The notes: a model not told the origin generated them from the letters alone. DNA of 64,000 bases from CAVTJL01 sp963828215 (GCA_963828215.1 CAWHFO010000007.1:1-64000), one strand, 5' to 3'. Positions 15,635-24,692 are shown, numbered from the stretch's first letter. A program made the numbers and translations.

Positions 15635-16746
15635 TGCCCGAGCTCCCGGTCGGGCAGAAGCTTGGCTGTGATCACGAAGCGCTCCATCTCGGCCTCGCGG
15701 CCCCCGGGGCCCGGCGATGCCACGGTGGTGCTCGGCGCCTCGAAATGGACATCCTCGAGCTGCGGGGATGCCTCGAGGATCGGCACCAGCTTCGAGGCGT
15801 CGGGGGCGTAGCCGGTCAGGGTCAGCCGGTCGCCGTCGAGCGCGAGGCCGCTCAGCCAAACAGAATCCGGCAGCGCTCAACTCGCCACCTCGAGCACCAC
15901 CATCGCCGACGATTGCCCCTTGATCTCGCGCGCGACGAAGCTCTCCGCCTTGCGCATCCGATCGATGTCCTGGCGCAGGGTGGGCATGTCGGCCAGCCGC
16001 TGCTCGAGCGCCGCAGCGAAGGCGCGTCGGTCCGCCAGCGTGGCGCTGCGCGCGTGGATCTCCGACCAGGCGAACGCGGCCCCGACGCTGGCGGCGATCA
16101 CGAAAGCCAGCAGCAGGGCGGCCCCGAGCCGGTTCGCCCGCGAGCCCGGCGCATCGCCGCCCAGCAGATCGATCTCCGGCGCCGACCACGGCGCCTCGCC
16201 GGCGAGATCGACGCTGGCCACGGTCACGCCGAGCGCCTCGAGCCTCGCGCAAGCGGCATCGACGACATCGCGGGGCACCACCGCCAGACGCACGGCGATC
16301 GACCCGTCGCCGCGGCGGCGCTCCAGGCTCGGCGCGGCGTAGACCTGCTCGGCGGTCCAGGGCGTGAGCACATCGATCTTGTGCAGCATGATCTGGTCGA
16401 GCTCCGGCTCGGCCGAGGCCGGCAGCGTGTCGCTGCAGAGCAGCCCGCTCCGCGCCGGCAGCCGGAGCACGACAGGCAGGCGCGACCGCCGGATCCGCTG
16501 CAGCACGGGATCGCTCTCGGGGCCGCGCAGCGCCACGAGGCTCGGATCGAACGAGCCGATCGGGGCGACCCGCCCGCGCCGCCAGACGGCCGCCCGGACG
16601 AGATCGCCCTCGTCGAGCAGGATCACCGCCAACGACCGGCCGGCCCGGCGGACGGCCCGACGCGGCAGAAGCCCCTGCAGCTCGGCCACCCACCAGCCGA
16701 GCGGCGAGGGCCATCGGCCACGCCGATCCTCGAGCAACGCCGCCAT
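15631..16746 (-). CDS. gspL: Type II secretion GspL, with an in-frame stop
   Basis: GspL links the cytoplasmic ATPase GspE to the pseudopilus in the inner membrane. The cytoplasmic actin-like part has LAVILLDEGDLVRAAVW, SGLLCSDTLPAS and MLHKIDVLTPWTAEQV. The membrane helix LGAALLLAFVIAASVGAAFA lies near residue 215. After VVLEVAS an in-frame TGA (15877-15879) interrupts; the same frame continues PDSVWLSGLALDGDRLTLTG to 15631, which is the expected C-terminal domain. The stop may be a sequencing error, or truncation of a decaying gene. The start overlaps the gspK stop (TGATG). Confidence 0.82.
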
Positions 16747-17889
16747 CAACCGATCTCCTTTGTTGCGATCTCGGGCGGGGACCAGTCGAGGATCCGATAG
16801 GGACGATCGGCGCGGCCGTCCAGCCAGATGACGACCGTGTGGCGGGTGACGAGTCCACCCGCGCTCCGCGCTACGAGCGTCAGGCGATAAAGGTTCTTGG
16901 GGTCGCTGGTCCCCGCGACGCGGGGCTGTTTGGTCGGGCCATCGGCGCCGAGCGCGCCAGTCGTCGCGTCGGATTGGGGCGCCCCCGCCAACCCCGTCGT
17001 GCCGACGGTCGGAGGCGCTCCCATCGCGCCCGCGGCCCCGGTCGCGGTCGGTGGCGCGGGGAGAATGGCTTGCGCGCTCTGGCCGGCGAGAGTCGAGCCG
17101 GTAGCGCCGGCGCTCGCGCCGGGATCGGTGGCCGACAGGATCCCGGCTCGTGGCCGACGGCAGGGTGGAGAGCTGCCCGGTCGTCCCGCCCGCGGAGCCC
17201 ACCGCACCGGCGTTCGAGCTGCCGCTGACCGCGCGCAGACCCGCCGCCGTCGACACGGCCTCCTTGACCGTAGCCGGCGCCAGATCGGCATCGACCTGGT
17301 CGCTGCCGCTGTAGACCGTGAGCCAGGGAGCGAGCTTGTCGACCACGGCAGGGTCGAGCCCGGGAACGAGTCGGAGCTCGTTGACGTGATCGAAGCCGTG
17401 ATCCCGCCTCGATGCCAGACGGTCGCCCAGCAGCTTGGGCTGGACCACCTGACCTTGTGTCTTGCTCTTGGGCACATCACGCCACGCGGTGATCGCCTTT
17501 GCCGCCAGCGCCGCAGCCTTGCGGTCGACACCCGTCGCCTCCGCCAGGCCCGCCAGCAGATCCTGCCGCGCCTTGTTGAGATCGATCAGGCCCAATTCGC
17601 CCCGAACGGTGACCTGGACCTCCACCCCGTCGAGCCTCACCGTCAGCTCGGCCCGCCCCCGCTCGAGAGCCAGCTTGCCGCTCGCCATCTCGTAGGCAGC
17701 CGCTGCCAGGGCCCCCTCGGACGCGAGACGTGCCTGGATGGCAGCCTCGGCGTTGCGGTTGAGGCTCGCGTCCGCCCGGGCCCAGTCGAGAAAGCCCATC
17801 GCCAGCACGGCGGCAGCAGCGCTGACCCAGAGCACGAGTATCAGCGCCGCGCCACGCTCGTTCCCCGCTGGCCGCCGGCTCAGCCGCAC
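16746..17889 (-). CDS. gspK: Type II secretion minor pseudopilin GspK, one frameshift
   Basis: GspK is the large tip pseudopilin of the T2SS. The N-terminal helix reads GAALILVLWVSAAAAVLAMGF. The core follows: ELGLIDLNKARQDLLAGL, and VNELRLVPGLDPAVVDKLAPWLTVYSG, split below 20 residues here. Near 17150 the frame changes, and the rest (AGILSATDPG..., then NLYRLTLVARSAGG and PYRILDWSPP) runs in a second frame to 16746. A Gly/Ala/Thr-rich linker of about 90 residues lies before the last strands. No strong start is visible: GTG at 17889 or GTG at 17919, both overlapping gspJ. No leader methionine site was found. Confidence 0.8.
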
Positions 17890-18545
17890 TGGGGGTTGGT
17901 TCCGGAAGCGCCGACGCACCCCTGCGGCGTGTCGATCAGCAAGCGCACGACCAGCCCGGCCGTCTCCGGCTCGTTCTCGGCGGCGAATCGCACGGCGATG
18001 GGCAGACGCGGCTGGCGGGCCCAGCTGTCCTCCCAGACCGGAGGCTCTCGCGGCGCGGTCGACCCGAAATAGGCGAAGCGCAGACGCTGGCCGGTGCGGA
18101 ACAGCTCGCGCGGCTCGGCCTCATCGAGGGCAGCAAAGGCCTTGCCGTCGCGCCCGACCTCGGCACGGCGAACGAGCAGGCGGCTGCCGGCACCGACGTC
18201 CTCGATGGCGAACTCCCAGATGACGAGGCTGTCCGCCGGCCGATAGAGACCCTGCGCGTCGACGAAGCGCAGACGGCTCTCCTCGCCGTCGAAGGCGACC
18301 AGGTGGTCCGAGGCGCTGCCCCAGTCGAGCGGCATGGCGCGGCCCAGCTCCCGGCGGAGAACGTCGAGCGCCCTGCCCTGCCTGTCGAGCATGGCGCTGG
18401 CGCTCTCGCGCCTCGCCCAGGCCTGCCCGATCATCTGCAGCCCCGACGTCGCGACGACAGTGATCAGAGCCAGGATCGTCATCGCGACCAGCAGCTCGAT
18501 CAGCGTGAATCCACCCATCCGTCCCAAGGGCGGCTCGCGGCTCAC
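17880..18545 (-). CDS. gspJ: Type II secretion minor pseudopilin GspJ
   Basis: A 221-residue pseudopilin. The prepilin-peptidase motif is GGFTLIELLVAMTILALIT near residue 11, with the cleavage Gly and the conserved Glu at +5. A beta-rich C-terminal part follows, with LRFVDAQGLYRPADSLVIWE and a Cys pair near the end (PQGCVG...PQCG). Length is normal. Its ATG overlaps the gspI stop (ATGA), which implies coupled translation. Confidence 0.9.
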   Translation of the reverse strand: MSREPPLGRMGGFTLIELLVAMTILALITVVATSGLQMIGQAWARRESASAMLDRQGRALDVLRRELGRAMPLDWGSASDHLVAFDGEESRLRFVDAQGLYRPADSLVIWEFAIEDVGAGSRLLVRRAEVGRDGKAFAALDEAEPRELFRTGQRLRFAYFGSTAPREPPVWEDSWARQPRLPIAVRFAAENEPETAGLVVRLLIDTPQGCVGASGTNPQCG

Positions 18546-19144
18546 GGGCTCGGCTCCAGGCGCAGGGTCGAGAGCGCGACACGCTCGCCGGAGGCATCCT
18601 CGACCGTGGCCCTGACGAGCCAGAGGCCCAGCTTCCCGCGGGTCTCCAGGTCCGCCAAGCGTGAGCCCGTCGACCTGGCGGGCCGGTCCGAGGCACCGGG
18701 GTGCGACAGTCCCATGGCATCGCCCGGGCCTGCGGCCAATTCGTCGCCTGCGGCAATATCCAGGCCCGCGCCAGCGCTGGGGTCCTTGGAGCCCTTGTCT
18801 CCAAGGGCCGAGCCCAGGCCCTCCAACTTGCTCAGCCCGCCGAACTCGTCGGACCCGGTGGAATCGGGAACGACGTAGCGACTGCGCTCGAGCCGCCAGC
18901 GGGCACCCCCCTCCGTGCCGGTCAGCGGCACGTCCGTGAGCGTGAGGTCGACGCCCGTGCGGGTGATGAGCCGCTCGGCGATACGGGCGAGTGCCAGCCG
19001 GTGGGCGGCGCGGTCGACCCGCCAGCCGCCGTCGGTGACGACCCGGAGCGCCGAGACGAGAACGATCGCCAGCACGGCCATCGCGACGATGGTCTCGAGA
19101 AGCGTGAAGCCCGCGGCTCCGTTCCGATCAGCCGGATGCGGCAT
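18542..19144 (-). CDS. gspI: Type II secretion minor pseudopilin GspI with a long insertion
   Basis: A pseudopilin with the leader motif GAAGFTLLETIVAMAVLAIV at residues about 9-28 and the family segment AHRLALARIAERLI. GspI is usually about 125 residues; this one has 200. The extra part, about residues 95-165, is rich in Gly, Ser, Ala and Asp (SDEFGGLSKLEGLGSALGDK and following). The expected closing strands (GLWLVRATVEDASGERVALS) come after it. The insertion looks like a surface loop, not a known domain. Confidence 0.87.
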   Translation of the reverse strand: MPHPADRNGAAGFTLLETIVAMAVLAIVLVSALRVVTDGGWRVDRAAHRLALARIAERLITRTGVDLTLTDVPLTGTEGGARWRLERSRYVVPDSTGSDEFGGLSKLEGLGSALGDKGSKDPSAGAGLDIAAGDELAAGPGDAMGLSHPGASDRPARSTGSRLADLETRGKLGLWLVRATVEDASGERVALSTLRLEPSP

Positions 19145-19522
19145 GAACGCTGCCGGTCAGCCAGTCGACGACGAGGGGCAGCTTCTCCCCCGGTCGGTCG
19201 CGAGGACAATACGAGCCTCCGTCGCGCTGCCGTCCGGAAAGAAGACCAGCCGGCTGTCGCCGTCGAGGCTTATGGTGCCGCGAAAGCCGATACGAGCGCG
19301 GAGCCCCTCCAGGTCGACGGTCTCGATCCGGGCGCCGTCGATCGCGTTCTCGCGCACCACCCGCAGCTGGTCGGCCACCGCCTGGGCGGCCATCCGGATG
19401 CTCGGCCCGTCCATGGCGTGGAAGCGGGGTGCCACGATCATGGCGACGAGCGCCACGATCGTGAGAACGACGAGGATCTCGAGCAGCGTGAAGCCGCGCT
19501 CAGCGCTGCCAGCTCGTGACAT
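19128..19522 (-). CDS. gspH: Type II secretion minor pseudopilin GspH, one frameshift near its end
   Basis: The leader motif is AERGFTLLEILVVLTIVALV. The body has MAAQAVADQLRVVRENAI and FRGTISLDGDSRLVFFPDGS. After VLATDRG the frame runs into a short unrelated tail ending at 19157. Adding one base to the C-run at 19187-19191 restores EKLPLVVDWLTGSVHAASG and a stop at 19128. That stop overlaps the gspI start, as expected in this tight operon. I give the restored end. The start overlaps the gspG end by 23 bases. Confidence 0.83.
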
Positions 19523-19949
19523 CCGCGGCCTCACCCGAGCCGCCCGGCGCCTTGTCGGAGCCGAGGGACTCGATGTCGTAGTCGCCGTGCGCGCCGGGCG
19601 AGCGGTAGACATAGGCGTTGCCCCAGGGATCGAGCGGGACTGCCTTGGTCTGAAGGTAGGGGCCCTTCCAGCCCGGAGCGCCGGGGCTGGCGACCAGGGC
19701 CTGAAGACCTTGCTGGCTGGTCGGATAGGAGCCGGTATCGAGCCGGTAGAGGTCCAGCGCCGATCGGAAGCTCTCTATCTGGAGGCGCGCGGTGTCCGAG
19801 CGGGCGCCAGAAAGATAGCCGATGACCCGCGGCGCCGCCAGCGCTGCGAGAAGGCCCAGGATCACGAGGACGACCAGCAGCTCGATGAGCGTGAAGCCGG
19901 CTTGGTGGCCCCGCCGCGCGGGCTCGGCCTGGTGCGCTTCGGTCGTCAT
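19500..19949 (-). CDS. gspG: Type II secretion major pseudopilin GspG
   Basis: A 149-residue major pseudopilin, the subunit of the pseudopilus piston. The leader is HQAGFTLIELLVVLVILGLL. The diagnostic GspG features follow: FRSALDLYRLDTGSYPTSQQ, GLQALVASP, GWKGPYL, PLDPWGNAYVYRSPG and DYDIESLGSD, with the Asp residues of the calcium site near the end. Length is normal. Confidence 0.95.
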   Translation of the reverse strand: MTTEAHQAEPARRGHQAGFTLIELLVVLVILGLLAALAAPRVIGYLSGARSDTARLQIESFRSALDLYRLDTGSYPTSQQGLQALVASPGAPGWKGPYLQTKAVPLDPWGNAYVYRSPGAHGDYDIESLGSDKAPGGSGEAADVTSWQR

Positions 19950-20006
19950 GGGTATCCCTGGCGGTGCGCAAGGCGGGCAGCGGCGCCGGCCCGGTCTGCG
20001 GACGGC

Positions 20007-20531
20007 TCAGCGAAACATCGTGAGATGCCGTTCCTCGGCCGCCTGCTGGACGACGAGGTCAATGCCACTCAGCGACCTCACCGTCCAGCCGTCGATCGTG
20101 TCGCCGAGACCCACTCCGACCAGCTCACCGCCGCGGTTCGGCGCGAGGAGGCCGAGAATGCGACTCCGGCGTATCACCGTGCCCACGAACCGGAAGTCCG
20201 GTTCCGGCACGGCGCTCGCGACGGGTCCCGCGGCCGGCGCCGCCGACGCCGGCGCCTCGTGCTGGACCGGACGGCGCAGCGGTGTGAACAGCGGGCGCTC
20301 GACGAAGGCAGAGAACGCGGCCATCGCCGGCAGCGTCGGTCGCGGCGTGTCGAGCATCAGGGGATCAGCATCGTCGCCGGCGGCTGCAGCGGTCGGCGGG
20401 GCGACCGGCGCCACGGCGGCGACCGAGCTCGTGTCCCGAGAGGTGATCAGGAGATAGGACACGGCCGGCACTGCCACGGCGATGAGGAGCTTCGTTACGG
20501 GATTCCAGCCGCTCACGTTGATCAGGGCCAT
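20007..20531 (-). CDS. gspC: Type II secretion GspC/GspN-like inner-membrane protein
   Basis: A 174-residue protein with a membrane helix (LLIAVAVPAVSYLLI) near residue 15. A Pro/Ala-rich linker follows, then a homology region: FVERPLFTPLRRP, FRFVGTVIRRSRILGLL, GVGLGDTIDGWTVRSL. The last two match the HR domain of GspC, which contacts the secretin. It is shorter than classical GspC and lacks the PDZ or coiled-coil end. It is the first gene of the operon; gspD, gspE and gspF are not in the window. Confidence 0.75.
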   Translation of the reverse strand: MALINVSGWNPVTKLLIAVAVPAVSYLLITSRDTSSVAAVAPVAPPTAAAAGDDADPLMLDTPRPTLPAMAAFSAFVERPLFTPLRRPVQHEAPASAAPAAGPVASAVPEPDFRFVGTVIRRSRILGLLAPNRGGELVGVGLGDTIDGWTVRSLSGIDLVVQQAAEERHLTMFR

Positions 20532-20550
20532 GGTCGCAAGAGGGCCTTTG

Positions 20551-20579
20551 AGCTAAGACGAGTTACGCGAACTCGTCAA
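20551..20579 (-). promoter_or_regulatory. Candidate gsp operon promoter
   Basis: On the minus strand, TTGACG (20579-20574), a 17-base spacer and TTAGCT (20556-20551) precede gspC by about 20 bases. The -35 is good and the -10 weak. Confidence 0.4.
20557..20577. promoter_or_regulatory. Palindrome between -35 and -10 of the gsp promoter
   Basis: Perfect 8-bp arms GACGAGTT and AACTCGTC around ACGCG. It fills the spacer of the candidate promoter, which is where a repressor would bind. It also lies in the divergent gap before the RraA-like gene. Confidence 0.5.
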
Positions 20580-20687
20580 CGGTTACGCGCCGCGGGGGTG
20601 GATCGATGCAACCGCTTCGCAAGCCGCGTGCACGGCGTCCGAGATGCCGGACACGCGGCACATGCAGGATGGGAGGGGACAAAGCCG

Positions 20688-21377
20688 ATGCTCGAGGAGC
20701 CCGCACTTCTGACGGTCCGGCGAAACTTCGCCCGGCCCGGCCCGGCCGATCTCGAGGCGGTCGCCGCCGCCACTACCGGCTGGCTCGTGGACGCGCAGGA
20801 CGGGCGGGCGTCGCTCGGCCCGGGGATCAAGCCCGTCCTGACAGAGCTGATGCGCTGCTCGGGCACCGCCGTGACCTGCTGGTGCGGGCCGAACGACAAT
20901 CTCGCCATCTTCGGCGCGCTCGCGATAGCGCAGCCGGGCGACGTGATCGTCGCGGCCACCGACGGCTTCAGGGGCTCGGGCGTCTGCGGCGACCTGCTGG
21001 CCGGCATGATGCGCAACAAGGGCATCGCCGCGCTCGTCACGGACGGCCATGTCCGCGATCTGGCCGGCCTCCGCGAGGTCGGGCTGCCCGTTTTCGCCGC
21101 CGGCATCAATCCCAACTCCTGCGTCCGCAGCGGCCCGGGCACGGTCGGGCTGCCGGTGGTCTTGGGCAGCCGACAGGTGAGCTCCGGCGATCTCGTGCTC
21201 GGCGACGAGGACGGCATCGCCACGGTCCCCTTGGCCGCCGCCAGGAGCATTCTGACCCGGCTCGAGGCCGTCAAGGCGGGCGAGGCGAAGATGCTGGCGG
21301 CCGTCAAGGGCGGCCTGCAGGTGCCCGACTGGCTCCAGGAGCTGATGTCCTCGAGCCGAGTCCGCCTTCTCGACTGA
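20688..21377 (+). CDS. RraA-like protein (HMG/CHA aldolase family)
   Basis: A 229-residue member of the RraA/dimethylmenaquinone-methyltransferase-like family. This fold includes 4-hydroxy-4-methyl-2-oxoglutarate aldolases and the RNase E inhibitor RraA. The family site is IAALVTDGHVRDLAGLREVG, with the Arg-Asp pair, and there are GDVIVAATDGF and GDLVLGDEDGIATVP. It is more likely an aldolase-type enzyme than an RNase E regulator, but this cannot be settled here. GGGAGGGGAC precedes the ATG at 20688. Confidence 0.83.
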   Translation: MLEEPALLTVRRNFARPGPADLEAVAAATTGWLVDAQDGRASLGPGIKPVLTELMRCSGTAVTCWCGPNDNLAIFGALAIAQPGDVIVAATDGFRGSGVCGDLLAGMMRNKGIAALVTDGHVRDLAGLREVGLPVFAAGINPNSCVRSGPGTVGLPVVLGSRQVSSGDLVLGDEDGIATVPLAAARSILTRLEAVKAGEAKMLAAVKGGLQVPDWLQELMSSSRVRLLD

Positions 21378-21528
21378 CGACGACGCCACGGCTCGGGCGC
21401 TGTCGCCCGGCGCCGGTGCGCGACCTTGCACCGCAGCCGGGCAGGCCTCGGGTGCTCGAGCCCTTGCGTCCCGACATCGGCGGCGGCACATGAGCAGTCT
21501 CTCATCAATGCGGCGTAGGAGCGGACGC

Positions 21529-22851
21529 ATGGCCGAGGCTCAGCGACAGTCCGGGCGCGGGGGCGCTCCCCGGGCAGCCCATCCGCAGCGCTTCTTCGCC
21601 GCCGGGCTCGCCGAGGCCGATCCCGAGGTCTTCGCGGCCGTCACGGGCGAGCTTCGCCGTCAGCAGGATCAGATCGAGCTCATCGCCAGCGAGAACATCG
21701 TCAGTCGCGCGGTGCTGGACGCGCAGGGCACGGTGCTGACCAACAAGTACGCCGAGGGCTATCCCGGCAAGCGCTACTATGCCGGCTGCGAGCACGTGGA
21801 CGTCGCCGAAAGCCTCGCCATCGAGCGCGCCAAGCGGCTCTTCGATTGCGGTTTCGCCAACGTCCAGCCTCATTCGGGTGCCCAGGCCAATGGTGCCGTG
21901 ATGCTGGCGCTCCTCCAGCCGGGCGAGACCATCCTCGGCATGGATCTGGCATCCGGCGGCCACCTGACGCACGGCGCACGGCCGGCCATGTCCGGCAAAT
22001 GGTTCAAGGCCGTGCACTACGGCGTGCGCCCCGGGGACGGGCTCATCGACTACGACCAGATCGAGAGCCTGGCCCGGGAGCACCGCCCGCGGATGATCAT
22101 CGCCGGCGCCTCGGCCTATTCGCGCATCATCGATTTTCCCCGCTTCCGCGCGATCGCCAACTCGGTCGGCGCCTATCTCATGGTCGACATGGCGCACATC
22201 GCCGGGCTGGTCGCCGCCGGCCTTCATCCCTCGCCGCTGCCCCACGCCCAGGTCGTGACCACCACGACCCACAAGACGCTCCGTGGCCCCAGGGGCGGCA
22301 TGGTGCTGACCAACGACGAGGAGATCGCAAGGAAGGTCAACTCGGCCGTCTTCCCGGGACTGCAGGGCGGGCCGCTGATGCATGTCATCGCCGCCAAGGC
22401 GGTGGCCCTGGGCGAGGCGCTCAGGCCCGACTTCAAGCTCTACTGCAAGGCCGTGATCGAGAACGCGCGGGCGCTGGCCGCCGTGATGATCGAGCGCGGC
22501 TGCGCCATCGTCTCCGGCGGCACCGACAACCACCTCATGCTGGTCGATCTGCGGCCGAAGGGAGTGAAGGGCAACGCGGCCGACGCGGCGCTCGAGCGCG
22601 CGGGCATCACCTGCAACAAGAACGGGGTGCCCTTCGACCCCGAGAAGCCGACCGTGACCTCCGGCATCCGGCTCGGCACGCCGGCGGGGACGACGCGCGG
22701 CTTCGGCGTGGTCGAGTTCCAGGAGATCGGCCATATGATCAATGATGTGCTCGATGGCCTCGCCACCCGATCGGACGACAATGCCGCCTGCGAGCGCGAC
22801 GTGCGGGCGCGCGTGGCCGCGCTCTGCGCGCGTTTCCCGATCTATAGCTAG
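21529..22851 (+). CDS. glyA: Serine hydroxymethyltransferase
   Basis: A 440-residue PLP enzyme that interconverts serine and glycine with tetrahydrofolate. Key parts are QDQIELIASENIVS, NKYAEGYPGKRYYAGCE, the PLP lysine in VTTTTHKTLRGPRGGM and TSGIRLGTPAGTTRGF. The ATG at 21529 is favoured by TAGGAG nine bases upstream; in-frame ATGs at 21490 and 21508 would add up to 13 residues. The N-terminus carries about 20 extra basic and Gly-rich residues. Confidence 0.95.
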   Translation: MAEAQRQSGRGGAPRAAHPQRFFAAGLAEADPEVFAAVTGELRRQQDQIELIASENIVSRAVLDAQGTVLTNKYAEGYPGKRYYAGCEHVDVAESLAIERAKRLFDCGFANVQPHSGAQANGAVMLALLQPGETILGMDLASGGHLTHGARPAMSGKWFKAVHYGVRPGDGLIDYDQIESLAREHRPRMIIAGASAYSRIIDFPRFRAIANSVGAYLMVDMAHIAGLVAAGLHPSPLPHAQVVTTTTHKTLRGPRGGMVLTNDEEIARKVNSAVFPGLQGGPLMHVIAAKAVALGEALRPDFKLYCKAVIENARALAAVMIERGCAIVSGGTDNHLMLVDLRPKGVKGNAADAALERAGITCNKNGVPFDPEKPTVTSGIRLGTPAGTTRGFGVVEFQEIGHMINDVLDGLATRSDDNAACERDVRARVAALCARFPIYS

Positions 22852-23314
22852 AGCGCTCCTCCTCGGCCTCGCGCTCGTCCTGGGATGCGCGCAGGCTGCT
22901 GAAGCCGAGGGCATCGACGGGCTGGCCCAGGTCCAGAACGACGGCAGCCTGTCGATCGACGGCCGGACGGTCCGTCTCTTCGGCGTCTACATCCCGCTCC
23001 TCGACCGCCGCTGCCGAACCTCGATCCAGCCGTCCCGGTGCGCCGCCTCGTCGGTTCTCGCCCTCGACCTCAAGGTGACGGGGTTCGTGCATTGCACGCC
23101 GACCGGCCGGCTGTCGGACGGCTCGGTGGCGGCGATCTGCACCCAGAAGACGGATCGTCTCTTCGATCCGCCCGAGGATCTCGGCGCCTGGATGATCGAG
23201 CAGGGCTGGGGCTTGGCCGCGGCCGGCGCACCGCCCGAGTACCGGGCGCTCGAGCGCCTCGCCCGCTCGCGCGAGATCGGGCTCTGGGGGTCCCAGATCA
23301 AGAACATCCAGTAG
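22781..23314 (+). CDS. Secreted thermonuclease-like (SNase-fold) protein
   Basis: The mature part matches the staphylococcal-nuclease fold: LSIDGRTVRLFGVYIPLLDRRC, a central strand and GAWMIEQGWGLAAA, ending with REIGLWGSQ. It has an export signal (SIARALLLGLALVLG, then CAQAAEA, possibly a lipobox). The usual catalytic Arg-Glu-Arg set is not well preserved, so nuclease activity is uncertain. The start is unclear: the frame overlaps the end of glyA and the nearest ATG is at 22781. The true start may be a rarer codon nearer the signal peptide. Confidence 0.65.
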   Translation: MPPASATCGRAWPRSARVSRSIARALLLGLALVLGCAQAAEAEGIDGLAQVQNDGSLSIDGRTVRLFGVYIPLLDRRCRTSIQPSRCAASSVLALDLKVTGFVHCTPTGRLSDGSVAAICTQKTDRLFDPPEDLGAWMIEQGWGLAAAGAPPEYRALERLARSREIGLWGSQIKNIQ

Positions 23315-23330
23315 CGCACGATGGGAGGCG

Positions 23331-24452
23331 TCACCCTGGTTCCAGGATCCGAATCGTCGGCGTCCAGGGCAGGCCGAGGGCATTCGCCACGGCCTCGTAG
23401 GCGAGCCTGCCTTCCGCGACGTTGAGACCTTCGGCCAAATGAGGGTCCTCGGCGAGCGCCCGCCGCCAGCCCTTCGCCGCCAGCGCCAGAACAAAGGGCA
23501 GGGTCGCGTTGTTGAGCGCGAAGGTCGAGGTACGGGCGACCGCCCCCGGCATGTTGGTCACACAATAGTGAACGACGCCGCCGTCGACATAGGTGGGCTC
23601 GGCGTGGCTGGTCGGTCGCGACGTCTCGCTGCAGCCGCCCTGGTCGATCGAGATGTCGACGAACGCCGAGCCCGGCCGCATCGCTTCGATCATCGCGCGC
23701 GTGACCAGCCTCGGCGCCGCGGCGCCCGGCACCAGCACCGCGCCGATGACGAGATCGGCGGTGGTCACATGGGTCTCGATCGCCGCGACGGTGGCATAGA
23801 TGGTGTTCAGCATCGGGCCGAACTGAAGGTCGAGCTCGTAGAGCCGCTCCAGGCTCCGGTCGATGACGTAGACCTGCGCCTCCATGCCCATCGCCATGCG
23901 AACCGCGTTCGTGCCGGAGACGCCACCGCCCAGGACGACGACCTTGGCGGCATGGACGCCGGGGACACCGCCGAGCAGCACGCCGGCACCGCCCTGCATC
24001 TTCTCGAGACAGCGGGCCCCGACCTGAACGCTCATCCGGCCAGCGACCTCGCTCATCGGTGCCAGAAGCGGCAGCCTGCCGCGACGGTCCGTCACGGTCT
24101 CGTAGGCGACGGCGATGCAGCCGCTCGCGATCAGCCCGAGGGCCTGCGGCTTGTCCGCGGCGAGATGGAGGTAGGTGAAGAGAATCTGGCCGGGCCGCAG
24201 CATCGCCCACTCGCCCGGCTGCGGCTCCTTGACCTTCACGATCATCTCGGCAGCGGCGAAGACCTCCGCGGCCGTGCCGGCAATTCGCGCTCCGGCCGCC
24301 TCGTAGTCGCTATCCTCGCAGCCGATGCCGGCGCCCGCTCCGGTCTCGACCAGAACCGCCTGACCGTGATGGACGAGCTCGCGAACGCTCGAGGGCACCA
24401 GCCCCACCCTGTGCTCATGCGTCTTGATCTCCCTGGGCACGCCGACCAGCAT
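23331..24452 (-). CDS. ald: Alanine dehydrogenase
   Basis: A 373-residue NAD-dependent L-alanine dehydrogenase (alanine to pyruvate and ammonia). Family signs are MLVGVPREIKTHEHRVGLVP at the start, IVKVKEPQPGEW, VQVGARCLEKMQGGAG and the nucleotide fold VVVLGGGVSGTNAVRMAMGM. Then come FVDISIDQGGCSETSRPT and CVTNMPGAVARTSTFALNN. GGAGG lies 8 bases before the ATG at 24452. Its 3' end is 16 bases from the convergent nuclease-like gene. Confidence 0.95.
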   Translation of the reverse strand: MLVGVPREIKTHEHRVGLVPSSVRELVHHGQAVLVETGAGAGIGCEDSDYEAAGARIAGTAAEVFAAAEMIVKVKEPQPGEWAMLRPGQILFTYLHLAADKPQALGLIASGCIAVAYETVTDRRGRLPLLAPMSEVAGRMSVQVGARCLEKMQGGAGVLLGGVPGVHAAKVVVLGGGVSGTNAVRMAMGMEAQVYVIDRSLERLYELDLQFGPMLNTIYATVAAIETHVTTADLVIGAVLVPGAAAPRLVTRAMIEAMRPGSAFVDISIDQGGCSETSRPTSHAEPTYVDGGVVHYCVTNMPGAVARTSTFALNNATLPFVLALAAKGWRRALAEDPHLAEGLNVAEGRLAYEAVANALGLPWTPTIRILEPG

Positions 24453-24692
24453 CGCCTCGCCTCCCACCTTACCGGCCTGCTCGAGCGTAGGCCCGACCAA
24501 GGGGCGACCGCCAGCACCGCCGCGCCCGACCCGACCGCACCCTCCGACCAGGACGGCACAGCCCTCGAGAAGGCGGGCCGCGCCGCAGGCTCGTTGCGCG
24601 GCGGTCGGCTTGAGGGCCGCGAGCCGACCTGATATGCAGCTTGACCCGGCAGGGGATTGGCCGTGCCGTCGCAGCCGCCGGTCGCAAGCGTC

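Noticed and set aside
15877..15879. In-frame TGA in gspL as a possible selenocysteine codon or readthrough site
   Set aside because: The position is not a conserved Cys or catalytic residue in GspL and no selenocysteine-type hairpin follows; a nonsense change or sequencing error is simpler.
18915..20687. Very long open frame joined to the RraA-like gene
   Set aside because: It is the reverse of gspI, gspH, gspG and gspC, an artefact of high GC; the clear ribosome site is at 20688.
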